64,000 nucleotides of DNA from an uncultured Ignavibacteria bacterium (GTDB lineage: Bacteria > Bacteroidota > Ignavibacteria > Kapaibacteriales > UBA2268): contig CAIOZA010000095.1 of NCBI GenBank assembly GCA_903862655.1, positions 26,202 to 90,201 of the forward strand, written 5' to 3'. Of this stretch, positions 55,088-64,000 are shown piece after piece. Made by a program: the position numbers and the translations under genes. Under the pieces are notes generated by a model that did no database searches, was not told where the DNA came from, and saw nothing but the letters and a program-made list of their open reading frames with translations. Each line of letters starts with the position of its first letter. Position 1 is the first letter of the stretch.

Positions 55088-58000
55088 ATGAGAAGATTTA
55101 AACCGACAGAATGGGTCATAGATAATAAGATACCAGTATATGCAATGACGATTCTATTGTGTATAATGGGAGTAATCACATATATTAATCTGCCAAAAGA
55201 GCAATTCCCCGATATAGTAATTCCGACAATTATCGTTCAAACGATATATCCGGGTACTTCTCCGGGAGATATTGAAACATTAATATCAAGACCCATCGAA
55301 AAGCAATTAAAATCTGTTCAGGGCATAAAGAAGGTAACAAGTCAATCTATGCCCGACGTTTCAGTTGTAGTAGTTGAATTCCAGACTAATGTAAAACCTG
55401 CTTTAGCCAAACAGAGAGTTCAGGACGCAGTTGATAAAGCCAAAAATGATTTACCAACTGATATGCAGAAAGATCCGGCAGTACAGGAAATTGATTTCTC
55501 GGAAATTCCTGTGATGTATGTGAACATATCAGGTGATGTAGAAAAGTATCGTCTGAAACAATATGCAGAGGATTTGCAGGATAAAATCGAATCGATGAAA
55601 GAAATTACTCGAGCCGATATTATTGGCGCTCTTGAACGAGAGTTTCATATTGACATTGATCTGTTTAAGATGCAAGCGGCAGGACTGACTTTCTCGGATG
55701 TCGAGAATTCGATAAAAGGAGAGAATGTCAATATCTCAGGTGGTGAATATGTTGCAGATGGTGTCAGACGAAATATACGTCTAATATCTGAATTTAAAGC
55801 AATAAAAGACATCGAGGACATAATAATCAAACCCGGGAAAGGTAACATAGTTTATTTAAGGGATATTGCCAAGATTAAAGATGATTTCAAAGAACAACAG
55901 AGTTATGCCAGATTGAATGGCAAACCTGTTGTGACGTTGAGCGTTATTAAAAGGAGTGGTGAGAACCTTATTAATGCAGCCGAAAAGATTCAGAAGATGG
56001 TTGTGGAATTTGAAAACACCAAGCTTCCAAAATCAGTGGACATAACCATAACCGGGGACAGATCTGTATCAACCAAAAACAGTCTTGATGATCTTATAAA
56101 CTCAGTAATTATCGGATTTATTCTGGTAACTTTAGTGCTGATGTTCTTCATGGGAGTTCAGGATTCGTTACTTGTAGGTCTGGCTGTACCGATATCTTCA
56201 TTCCTGGCAATTTTGATAATGCCCTCATTGGACTATACCTTTAACATGGTGGTGACTTTTTCGTTCCTTCTGGCTCTGGGAATAGTTGTCGATGATGCTA
56301 TTGTAGTTATCGAAAATACACACAGACTTTTCACAAAGGAGGGCATGCCCATAAAGCATGCGGCTAAAACTGCCGCCGGAGAAGTGTTTGTTCCTGTACT
56401 AACCGGAACTCTGACAACTATTGCACCTTTCTTACCACTGATATTTTTCCCTGGTATAGCAGGAAAATTCATGGTATATCTGCCAGTTATTTTAATTTTA
56501 ACCCTTACCGCATCTTTGGTTGTGGCGTTTTTAATAAACCCTGTATTAGCCGCAGATTTTATGGGACGCGGTCAACATCATGAAATTGATGGGCATGATG
56601 TAAAGCCAAATGATAAGCGATTACATTTAATAAGTTTAACAATGGTTGGATTTGGTGTTCTTTTCCATTTAACAAATCATCCTGCAGTCGGCAATTTCCT
56701 GATATTATTAGTAATTCTTGGATATTCCAACAGATTCTTTGTTACGCCGATTCTGATCAAAAACTTCCAGTTGAAGATAAGGCCCTTAATGATGGATTCT
56801 TACAGAAAGACATTAACATTTTCATTAAAGGGAAAGAGACCTTATTATGTTTTAGCATCCATGATAGTACTATTTTTTGTTACAATAACATTGTTTGTAA
56901 TGTTTCCCCCAAAGGTGAATTTCTTCCCATCAGCAAATCCAAACTTTGTCTATGTCTCAATCAAATTACCTATTGGAACTGATGCTATCGTTACCGACTC
57001 AATTTCGCAAATAATTGAAGAACGAGTTTACAAAGTTATTGGGAAGAACAACACAGCAGTTAAATCTGTTATCTGCAACGTTGGTATTGGAGCCGGCGAT
57101 CCGATGAGCCCTGATAGAGCCGTTACTCCTCATAAGGCAAAAATAACAATAGCTTTTGTTGAATCCAACAAACGCAACGGGTTTTCAACAATACAATGCC
57201 TCGAAGATGTTCGCAAAAGTGTAGGAACATATCCGGGAGCTGAAATAGCAGTTGAGCAAGAACGAGGTGGCCCACCAACCGGCAAGCCAATAAATATTGA
57301 AGTGAGTGGAGATAATCTCGAAGAGTTAGTACGAATAGAAAGATTGTTAAGAGAGAACATAAAGAAATCAAACATTGAAGGTATAGAAAAACTGAATTCT
57401 GATTTGCAGGAGAATAAGCCGGAGATAATTCTAGCTGTGGATAGAGCCAGAGCTAATTTCTACGGTTTGTCAAGTGGCTTCATCGGTATGTCGCTTCGTA
57501 CAGCAGTCTTCGGCAAAGAGGCATCCAAGTTCAGAGACGATAAGGATGATTATCCGATAATGGTCAGACTTGACGAACAATATAGAAAGAACCTAAATGC
57601 GATTCTTAATATGCCTATAACTTTCCGCGAAATGAGTTCCGGTCAGTTCAGACAAATACCAATTTCTTCAGTTGTCAAAATCAACTATTCTTATTCATTT
57701 GCAGGAATTACTCGTAAGAACCAGAAGCGAACAATTACATTAACTTCGAATGTTCTAACTGGATTTAATGCAAATAGTATTAACAATCAAATAGAATCAA
57801 TTGCCAAATCGTTGAATCTGCCTGAAGGATACGACATCAAGTTCACAGGAGAACAACAGGATCAGCAGGAAGCGGCAACATTCCTTGGAACATCATTTAT
57901 CGTAGCAATTTTTCTGATATTGATTATTCTGATTACTCAGTTTAATTCGACTATCAAACCTTTCATAATCATCACTCAGGTTATTTTGAGTACTATTGGA

Positions 58001-58480
58001 GTATTTCTGGGATTCCTGTTATTCAGATTTACTTTCTCAATTGTGATTACAGGTGTTGGTGTGGTTGCTCTGGCAGGTATTGTTGTTAAAAATGGTATTG
58101 TTCTTATAGACTTTATCGAAATGATTCATGGCGACAAAGCAAGAATAAGACAATCTATTATTGAAGGTGGCGTTGTAAGGTTCAATCCTGTTACGCTGAC
58201 TGCTGCCGCCACTGTACTTGGTGTTGTTCCATTAGCAATCGGCTTTAATATTAATTTTGAAACTATGCTTTCAGAACTTAACCCACATATTTATGTTGGC
58301 GGTGATAGTGCAGCATTCTGGGGACCACTGGCATGGGCAATCATATTCGGGTTAACTTTTGCTACATTCTTGACTCTCGTTGTTGTACCTTGTATGTACT
58401 TTATGCAGTATGCATTCAAAGTAAAATTTGCTCGTTGGAGAGAATTGAAAGCTTACAGAAAAGCAAAACTTAATGCTTAA
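55088..58480 (+). CDS. RND family efflux transporter (AcrB/MexB type)
   Basis: 1130 residues, about 80-100 longer than AcrB. The proton-relay Asp pair in TM4 is present (LGIVVDDAIVVIENTHR), as are the usual start (PVYAMTILLCIMGVITYINLP) and two large periplasmic loops. Between TM6 and TM7, at about residues 510-560, there are two extra hydrophobic stretches (LISLTMVGFGVLFHL and GNFLILLVILGY). Normal pumps have an amphipathic linker helix there. It is a proton-driven exporter, probably of drugs or lipids. Last gene of the operon, followed by a strong terminator. Confidence 0.95.
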   Translation: MRRFKPTEWVIDNKIPVYAMTILLCIMGVITYINLPKEQFPDIVIPTIIVQTIYPGTSPGDIETLISRPIEKQLKSVQGIKKVTSQSMPDVSVVVVEFQTNVKPALAKQRVQDAVDKAKNDLPTDMQKDPAVQEIDFSEIPVMYVNISGDVEKYRLKQYAEDLQDKIESMKEITRADIIGALEREFHIDIDLFKMQAAGLTFSDVENSIKGENVNISGGEYVADGVRRNIRLISEFKAIKDIEDIIIKPGKGNIVYLRDIAKIKDDFKEQQSYARLNGKPVVTLSVIKRSGENLINAAEKIQKMVVEFENTKLPKSVDITITGDRSVSTKNSLDDLINSVIIGFILVTLVLMFFMGVQDSLLVGLAVPISSFLAILIMPSLDYTFNMVVTFSFLLALGIVVDDAIVVIENTHRLFTKEGMPIKHAAKTAAGEVFVPVLTGTLTTIAPFLPLIFFPGIAGKFMVYLPVILILTLTASLVVAFLINPVLAADFMGRGQHHEIDGHDVKPNDKRLHLISLTMVGFGVLFHLTNHPAVGNFLILLVILGYSNRFFVTPILIKNFQLKIRPLMMDSYRKTLTFSLKGKRPYYVLASMIVLFFVTITLFVMFPPKVNFFPSANPNFVYVSIKLPIGTDAIVTDSISQIIEERVYKVIGKNNTAVKSVICNVGIGAGDPMSPDRAVTPHKAKITIAFVESNKRNGFSTIQCLEDVRKSVGTYPGAEIAVEQERGGPPTGKPINIEVSGDNLEELVRIERLLRENIKKSNIEGIEKLNSDLQENKPEIILAVDRARANFYGLSSGFIGMSLRTAVFGKEASKFRDDKDDYPIMVRLDEQYRKNLNAILNMPITFREMSSGQFRQIPISSVVKINYSYSFAGITRKNQKRTITLTSNVLTGFNANSINNQIESIAKSLNLPEGYDIKFTGEQQDQQEAATFLGTSFIVAIFLILIILITQFNSTIKPFIIITQVILSTIGVFLGFLLFRFTFSIVITGVGVVALAGIVVKNGIVLIDFIEMIHGDKARIRQSIIEGGVVRFNPVTLTAAATVLGVVPLAIGFNINFETMLSELNPHIYVGGDSAAFWGPLAWAIIFGLTFATFLTLVVVPCMYFMQYAFKVKFARWRELKAYRKAKLNA

Positions 58481-58495
58481 TGAATCTTAAAATCT

Positions 58496-58528
58496 AAAAA
58501 TCCCTGAGGAACATCAGGGATTTTTTTT
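58496..58528 (+). terminator. Terminator of the efflux operon
   Basis: AAAAATCCCTGA pairs with TCAGGGATTTTT around a 6-base loop, followed by more T residues. Confidence 0.92.
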
Positions 58529-58675
58529 AAAAATAATTCTATACAATAATTAAACTTCAATATTCTTGAGCTATAATAACAGGTTGTTCAAATAATTATT
58601 AATAAAAATTCACTTGTCTTTGTAAAATAAAAGACTTATATTGTAATTATCATTTTCAAGTGAGTGGGGGATTTA

Positions 58676-61156
58676 ATGCACATGCACATTACTTTTGGGA
58701 AACGAGATAATATACTGCTGGTCATTTTGCTAGTTGTTTCTATGCTTTGCGTAGATTCAGACTTATTTGCACAGAACCAGAACAATACAAATAGTCATCC
58801 GAACTCAAAAAAATCAACAAAACAACCTAAAGAACTAAAATTATATCCTGATGAATATGCAGAGTTGGACGAAGTTCCACTACCAAAATCGACTAAGGAT
58901 GAATATGTACTTAAGATTTTGGAACACTCTCGTCAAAAGTATCTTCAGGCTCTTATCCTTATTGAACGCAAGGATACGACTAATGCGACTAAATATTTCG
59001 AGGAAGCAATAACTCTGCTTAATCCTCTCGTTAGCTATCCCGGAATCGAACAAAATGATGACTTTACCGATCTTGCACAATCTATCATAGAAGATTACGA
59101 AAGTTTTGTTCAGGATATCGATAAGCTTGATGAGACCTCATCCCTGTTTATTTTTAGAGATAAACTGTTTGCGGAAATTGATGTCAATAAACCAAATCAA
59201 AATATCAAAATCCAACCGATCCAAACAAATCTAAATGACAGTCTGAGCAAGGCTATAGCTGTCAAATCGAATGAAAAACAATTCACAATCCCGATGGACG
59301 ATAACGAACACGTTCAGAAGAGTATTGAGTTTCTAACTCAGAATAAAGTTGGAAGAAAATTCCTCAAAAACTGTATGGAACGCTACGGTAAATGGGGACC
59401 AATGATAAAAAAAATCATTGCTGAAGAGAATATGCCCGAGGAAATGATTTATCTTGGCATGATCGAAAGTGCTCTTAATCCATTAGCTGTTTCTAAGGCT
59501 AAAGCTGTAGGTTTGTGGCAGTTCATCCGTTCAACAGGTGAAGATTACGGGTTGAATAAATCTAGTTCAGTTTGGATTGATGAAAGACGCAATCCCGAAA
59601 AGGCAACCCGGGCAGCAATGAGACATCTGCGTGACCTATATAATGATCTTGGCAACTGGCATCTGGCAATGGCTGCTTATAACTATGGTCAGGGAGGAGT
59701 TCGCAAATCAATTGCAAAGAGCAGACTGAATAATCCAGATTATTGGGAATTAAGACCTTTTCTTCCAAAAGAAACAAGAAATTATGTTCCTCTTTACATT
59801 GCAACGGCAATAGTAGTAAGTAATCCTACGGCATATGGAATTAAACCGGAAGAGCTGAATCTTATGGAGGAATTTAAATCGGAACCTTTTCTGATAAAAG
59901 AACCTATAAGCGTTAAGGCTCTTGCGAAGTGTGCCAATTTGCCACTCGATAAATTCATTGAATATAATCCGGAATTAATCAGTTCTTGCACTCCTCCTGA
60001 CATGAAGGAATATAAGCTCAATTTACCTGAGGGTTCATCTTCTATTTTCGCTTCTGCACTATCTACTCTTACACCCGAAGAGAAACAGCCATGGGTAAGC
60101 TACACAGTGGCTAAAGGCGAGAACATTACATCAATTTCACGAAAATACGGGATCGCTCCAGAAGTTCTTGCTTCAGCAAATGCGATAACAAGCGTTAGAA
60201 CAAAGTTGAAAACAGGTACAACTCTTCGAATTCCACTCGAAAGTATAACTCCATCAATTGAACTTGCTGATCAAAAGCCAGACAATAAGCAACAATCTGC
60301 ACTATCCGCAGAGCCAATAAGTGTTGACACATTAACCTCATCTAATAGTCAGTTTATCACTCACACTGTGGTTAAGGGCGAGAATTTGTATGGTATTGCT
60401 CAGCGTTACGGAGTCAGATTGACAGACCTGCGCAACCTTAATAATCTTCCTTACGATCAACAGGAAATCGAAAACGGAAGAGAACTTAAAATTTCGCTAA
60501 ACAATACTACATCTGCATCTAATACAACGATCAAGAAAATTACAACTCCTATTGTGGTTAAGCATGTTCTTCGCAGCGGTGAGACCTTAGCACAGATAGC
60601 AGATGATTATGATGTTTCCGTTCAGGATATCCGCAAGTGGAACAGGATTTCGGAAAATCCCAAGATAGGTCAGTCTTTAAAAATCATTACATCTAATGTG
60701 AAAGTCAAAGACAAACCAGCAGATAAATCCTATGCTTCCAGATTAGCTAATCCGAAACCGGCTAAAGCCAAGGAAGTTGCAGAGAACATACAATCTAAAG
60801 AACGAAAGAAACTTACTACACATAAAGTTGCTAAGGGTGAAAATATCGGATCCATTTCTGCTAAATACGGAGTAACCGAATCTGAGCTCAGAAAATGGAA
60901 TCCAAAGCTAATTTCAGGAAATAAGATTCTTTCAGGGACAAAACTCAAGATTTATCCAGATCAACCTTCTAAAGGTAGTTCTGTCTCTCAATCAAAGAAA
61001 GTGAACAAACTACCAAAATACTACGTGGTTCGAAAAGGTGATACTGTCAAAGAAATAGCTGATAAATTCGGAGTATCGATCACATCGCTAAAATCAAAAA
61101 ATAAAAAATTAAGCGAAAAATCAATACAAAAGGGACAAAAGATAAGAATTCAGTAA
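58676..61156 (+). CDS. MltD-type lytic murein transglycosylase with five LysM domains
   Basis: 826 residues from the ATG at 58676 (GGGGG lies 5 bases upstream; an in-frame GTG at 58664 overlaps that site). Signal segment at about 12-32. The SLT/GH23 domain has catalytic Glu264 in GMIESALNP, then AVGLWQFI and AAYNYGQGG. Five LysM modules follow, starting near residues 473, 560, 627, 714 and 780, each with a KGEN/SGET/KGDT turn. It cleaves peptidoglycan with formation of 1,6-anhydro-MurNAc. MltD of E. coli has two LysM; five suggests tighter wall binding. Its product is the substrate of AnmK encoded at 30.7 kb. Confidence 0.94.
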   Translation: MHMHITFGKRDNILLVILLVVSMLCVDSDLFAQNQNNTNSHPNSKKSTKQPKELKLYPDEYAELDEVPLPKSTKDEYVLKILEHSRQKYLQALILIERKDTTNATKYFEEAITLLNPLVSYPGIEQNDDFTDLAQSIIEDYESFVQDIDKLDETSSLFIFRDKLFAEIDVNKPNQNIKIQPIQTNLNDSLSKAIAVKSNEKQFTIPMDDNEHVQKSIEFLTQNKVGRKFLKNCMERYGKWGPMIKKIIAEENMPEEMIYLGMIESALNPLAVSKAKAVGLWQFIRSTGEDYGLNKSSSVWIDERRNPEKATRAAMRHLRDLYNDLGNWHLAMAAYNYGQGGVRKSIAKSRLNNPDYWELRPFLPKETRNYVPLYIATAIVVSNPTAYGIKPEELNLMEEFKSEPFLIKEPISVKALAKCANLPLDKFIEYNPELISSCTPPDMKEYKLNLPEGSSSIFASALSTLTPEEKQPWVSYTVAKGENITSISRKYGIAPEVLASANAITSVRTKLKTGTTLRIPLESITPSIELADQKPDNKQQSALSAEPISVDTLTSSNSQFITHTVVKGENLYGIAQRYGVRLTDLRNLNNLPYDQQEIENGRELKISLNNTTSASNTTIKKITTPIVVKHVLRSGETLAQIADDYDVSVQDIRKWNRISENPKIGQSLKIITSNVKVKDKPADKSYASRLANPKPAKAKEVAENIQSKERKKLTTHKVAKGENIGSISAKYGVTESELRKWNPKLISGNKILSGTKLKIYPDQPSKGSSVSQSKKVNKLPKYYVVRKGDTVKEIADKFGVSITSLKSKNKKLSEKSIQKGQKIRIQ

Positions 61157-61172
61157 TCAGCTAAATTTTAAC

Positions 61173-61213
61173 AAAAGCTATCCGATATATAACAAGTCAG
61201 ATAGCTTTTTTTT
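61173..61213 (+). terminator. Terminator after the transglycosylase gene
   Basis: AAAGCTATC pairs with GATAGCTTT, followed by a run of T residues. Confidence 0.88.
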
Positions 61214-61242
61214 AAAAAAGAAATGGTAAATAAGTATATAAA

Positions 61243-62283
61243 ATGGATGATAAAAAGATAAAAATCCTGGTAGTTGACTCATCAATTGATACAGCCAAAG
61301 TTATTTTTGATGCTCTTGCAGAAGTTGAAGGATTTGAGCCAATTTTCTTTACAAATAAGCTTCACGATGCTTTCGATATAGTCCAGACTAAGAAACCTGA
61401 CGTAATGATTCTCGATATCGGTATGCCTCATCTGGAAGGACTTAATCTGCTCAACCAGACAATGCTTATACTACCAATGCCTATTATAGCAACTACGTTT
61501 CCTACACAAAAGGGAAAGCTTGATGTTATTAAAGCTATGGAACTAGGTGCTTTCGATTTTGTATCTAAGCCTACATCTTATCTTACATTTACTATTGATG
61601 ATCTATTGCCGGAACTGGTTCTGAAGATCAGAACCGCCTGCACAGCTAACATTGACAATCTTAAACGAATAATAAGCAGAATGCAGTTTCCTGACGACAT
61701 AGTGATCAGCAAGGTAACTTCCAAGAAGATAATCGTTTTTTCAGTCGGCACCGGCTCACTTGAGCCATTTAGAAAGTTTATAACAAGTATTCCAGCTGAT
61801 TTTCCTTGTATGATAGCTATTATTGACATGCCTCACGGCTTCACAAAAGCTTTTGCCGACAGGTTGAATCAGGCAACAATGCTGGAAGTCAAAGAAGCTA
61901 ATGAGGGTGACGAACTGAAACAGGGACGCCTAATCATTGCCCCAGGTGATTTTCACGTCAAAGTAATCGACAATAAAGGTAAATATTGTATTGAATGTTA
62001 TATATCGGAAAAGGTAAATGAGAAGCGTCCATCGGCAGATGTACTCATGTTCTCTGCTGCTGAAAATCTTGGCAAGGATTCGATGTCGGTTATGATGTCC
62101 GGTGTTGGTATAGATGGAGTAATGGGTATGAAAGCCATTAAAACCGCCGGCGGAGAGTCACTGATTCTCGATCCGACTGATGATATTTTACCGGATACTA
62201 TTTATCGTGTTATGGCATTTGATGCCCACTCGAAAGTCACTATGTACCAGGATATTATCTCCACAATTGTTGAGCTGTTATAG
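61243..62283 (+). CDS. CheB-like protein: receiver domain plus catalytically altered methylesterase domain
   Basis: 346 residues with the CheB layout: receiver (1 to about 125; phospho-acceptor Asp58 in ILDIGMP, but the first acidic pocket is VDSS instead of DD) and CheB methylesterase domain (about 160-346). In active CheB the triad is Ser, His, Asp. Here the GASTGG-type Ser position is Gly169 (SVGTGS), the QHMP His position is Asp195 (IDMPHGF), and only the Asp is kept (Asp291, GVGIDG). It therefore should not demethylate receptors. It may be a signalling scaffold. No CheA, CheR, CheW or receptor gene is in the window. Confidence 0.87.
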   Translation: MDDKKIKILVVDSSIDTAKVIFDALAEVEGFEPIFFTNKLHDAFDIVQTKKPDVMILDIGMPHLEGLNLLNQTMLILPMPIIATTFPTQKGKLDVIKAMELGAFDFVSKPTSYLTFTIDDLLPELVLKIRTACTANIDNLKRIISRMQFPDDIVISKVTSKKIIVFSVGTGSLEPFRKFITSIPADFPCMIAIIDMPHGFTKAFADRLNQATMLEVKEANEGDELKQGRLIIAPGDFHVKVIDNKGKYCIECYISEKVNEKRPSADVLMFSAAENLGKDSMSVMMSGVGIDGVMGMKAIKTAGGESLILDPTDDILPDTIYRVMAFDAHSKVTMYQDIISTIVELL

Positions 62284-62652
62284 CGTTCTTACCTTGTCAT
62301 TTCGAACGCAGTGAGAAATCTATTGAATTCTGTATTTTAAATAAAGTGGATTCTCACGATCGCTTTGCTCCCTCAGAATGACAGGCATTTTGTCACTCTG
62401 AACGAAGTGAAGAGTCCAGATGTATTCTGTATTTTTATATCACAACTACGTGGTTTTACAATCCCAGTAGCACTGTATTATATTAATATTTAACACCTAC
62501 GGTGTTGAAATAGCATGTCAATGCGTAGGTTAATCATCCCTGCTTGACCCTCTTTACGTTATTTAGTTGCGGACGTATGACCTATTAGTAGTAGACAAGC
62601 TGGATGCTTGTCCTACGTGTATTTTGTAGGTCAAACATCCTTGTTTGACCAA
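62284..62652. repeat. 369-base gap made almost wholly of palindromic repeats
   Basis: No gene seen. CATTCTGA-type elements lie at 62295-62321, 62346-62384 and 62391-62419. An AACACC-TAC-GGTGTT palindrome is at 62492-62506. GTAGG-family elements are at 62525-62549, 62594-62616 (reverse) and 62626-62650. The last one forms a GTCAAAC..GTTTGAC hairpin just before the stop codon of the leftward gene and may serve as its terminator. Confidence 0.8.
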
Positions 62653-63852
62653 TTACTTCACTATCACTACCTTATTCACTGTACTGACTTTTCCAGCTTC
62701 AACTTTCACAAAGTATGTCCCAGCCTTAAGTGTGCTTGTGTCTATTGTAGCCGTCTGCTCACCCGTTATATCTGAACTCTGAACCTGTTCCAATTTTATA
62801 TTACCATTCAGGTCAGTCAAAGTAATCTTAGTCTGCCCGGACATATCGTTAGAATACTTAATCTTTATTGTATTCACGGACGGATTGGGAAAGATAGAAA
62901 TACCTGCACTCGAAATTTTCATTCTTTCTTCCACATCGGTTATTAAATCGCTCAGCTTTGCCCGGAATATGCCACCGGTATAAGTTCCGACAAAGATATA
63001 ATTTCCGCTACTGGCTAATGACTGGATATCTTGATCAGTCAACCCCGAATTCTTTGCTGTCCAGCTTTTACCGTTATCTGTTGATAGAAAGACACCGCCC
63101 GAAGTCCCGGCAAAGATATTATTCCCGTTGATGGCAAATGAACGGATATGGGTATAAGTCAATCCCGAATCCATTGCTGCCCAGTTGTTGCCATTATCTG
63201 TTGAAAGAAAGACACCGTCAGCAGCTGTTCCGGCAAAGATATTATTTCCGCTAATGGCTAATGAACGGATATATTTATCAGTCAAGCCCAAATTCTTTGC
63301 TATCCAGTTGTTGCCGTTATCTGTTGAAAGAAAGACACCGTCGCCATAAGTCCCGGCAAAGATATTATTTCCGCTGATGGCTAATGACCAGATATATGTA
63401 ACAGTCAAGCCCAAATTCTTTGCTGTCCAGCTATTGCCATTATCTGTTGAAAGAAAGACACCGCCGTCCCCAGTCCCGGCAATGATATTATTTCCGCTGC
63501 TCGCTGATGAAAAGATATATTTATTAGTCATGCCCAAATTCATTGCTGTCCATTTGTTGCCATTATCAGTTGATCGAAACAGACCTACCGAAGTCCCGGC
63601 AATGATATTATTTCCACTAATGGTTAATGAAACGATATATTTAGAAGTCAATCCCGAATTCTTTGCTGTCCAGCTATTGCCGTTATCTGTTGATAGAAAG
63701 ACACCGCCGCCATCAGTCGCGGCAAATATATTATTTCCGCTGATGGCTAATGACCAGATAATACCGTCATACAGCCAGTTACCGGCTTGCTCCCACTGGG
63801 AATAGGATATTTGCACTAAAGCAAATAAAAGAACAAGAATCAATTTTTTCAT
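62653..63852 (-). CDS. Repeat-built secreted protein (BNR/propeller) with T9SS sorting domain
   Basis: 399 residues with a signal peptide (about 1-19). Residues about 25-300 are made of six 40-41-residue repeats plus a partial seventh, each of the form SLAISGNNIFAGT..GVFLSTDNGNNWTAKNLGLT, an Asp-box unit that would form a propeller blade. The DNA units are 120 or 123 bases and very alike, so they arose recently. The last ~80 residues are a type A sorting domain (IFPNPSVNTIKIKYS to LKAGTYFVKVEAG). Exported through Sec and T9SS; ligand unknown. Confidence 0.88.
   Translation of the reverse strand: MKKLILVLLFALVQISYSQWEQAGNWLYDGIIWSLAISGNNIFAATDGGGVFLSTDNGNSWTAKNSGLTSKYIVSLTISGNNIIAGTSVGLFRSTDNGNKWTAMNLGMTNKYIFSSASSGNNIIAGTGDGGVFLSTDNGNSWTAKNLGLTVTYIWSLAISGNNIFAGTYGDGVFLSTDNGNNWIAKNLGLTDKYIRSLAISGNNIFAGTAADGVFLSTDNGNNWAAMDSGLTYTHIRSFAINGNNIFAGTSGGVFLSTDNGKSWTAKNSGLTDQDIQSLASSGNYIFVGTYTGGIFRAKLSDLITDVEERMKISSAGISIFPNPSVNTIKIKYSNDMSGQTKITLTDLNGNIKLEQVQSSDITGEQTATIDTSTLKAGTYFVKVEAGKVSTVNKVVIVK
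63010..63760. repeat. Tandem 120/123-base coding repeats
   Basis: The block CCGTTATCTGTTGA (or a close variant) recurs at 63071, 63191, 63314, 63437, 63560 and 63680, giving steps of 120, 123, 123, 123 and 120 bases. All are in the same frame of the leftward cargo gene. Confidence 0.88.
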
Positions 63853-64000
63853 TTTTCACCGCCAAATTATTTATAAAAAAAGTACACTATTCTCATTTAA
63901 AAAATATAGAAGGAATTTGATTTCTGAAGAAGAGTGTAAAATAAATAAAATTATTATTATTATTCGAATAAATTTTTTCCCCTCATGTTTTACATAAGAG

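Noticed and set aside
63377..63805. 142-residue frame on the plus strand opposite the repeat-built cargo gene
   Set aside because: It is the regular reverse reading of the tandem repeats, has no ribosome binding site or signal, and shows the repeat period of the real gene.

Overview
The window is AT-rich bacterial DNA with no tRNA, rRNA, CRISPR array or insertion-sequence transposase that I could see. It carries proteins with type IX secretion (T9SS) C-terminal sorting domains, a SusC/SusD pair, a malic enzyme-phosphotransacetylase fusion, an RND efflux operon and YCF48/BNR-type secreted proteins. This places it in the Bacteroidota-Chlorobiota-Ignavibacteriota assemblage. Clear Shine-Dalgarno sequences (dnaA has a perfect AAGGAGG ahead of a GTG start) and some TTG starts fit the Ignavibacteria/Kapabacteria side better than classical Bacteroidetes. 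That placement is an inference.

Layout. 0-6.6 kb (+): a truncated OmpA-type outer-membrane protein, an M13 peptidase and the malic enzyme fusion. 6.6-15.9 kb (-): a T9SS cargo with a very short lipoprotein-like gene behind it, a repeat-filled gap, then a run of metabolic genes: isocitrate-type dehydrogenase, MFS transporter, HMG-CoA lyase, family III CoA-transferase, single-domain response regulator, and LeuC/LeuD-type hydro-lyase subunits. 16.4-19.7 kb (+): two tandem T9SS cargo genes and the orphan tail of a third. 19.7-31.9 kb: an orphan sensor kinase, a 1542-residue TamB-like protein, a beta-barrel protein, CysS, an OsmC protein, two unknown genes and AnmK. 31.9-39 kb (-): nuoAB alone, SusD/SusC, MazG. 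39-49 kb: an enoyl-ACP-reductase-like SDR, an acyl-CoA dehydrogenase, a P-type ATPase, an RSH (ppGpp) protein, an S66 carboxypeptidase and dnaA. 49-64 kb: a T9SS cargo, a TolC-TetR-adaptor-RND efflux operon, a five-LysM lytic transglycosylase, a CheB-like pseudoenzyme and a repeat-built T9SS cargo.

Common threads are envelope biology (T9SS cargo, SusCD, TamB, MltD, AnmK, S66 peptidase, efflux) and central carbon/acyl-CoA metabolism. Several families of small palindromic repeats fill the intergenic gaps at 8.2-8.7, 19.1-19.6, 27.1-27.2, 28.8-29.7 and 62.3-62.65 kb.

The most striking observation is that two of these palindrome families also lie, in frame, inside the coding sequence of the sorting domain of the cargo gene at 16.4 kb. 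Two other proteins keep their fold signature but lack expected catalytic residues: the CheB-like protein (Ser and His replaced) and the synthetase half of the RSH protein. All names rest on reading motifs by eye; no database search was possible.
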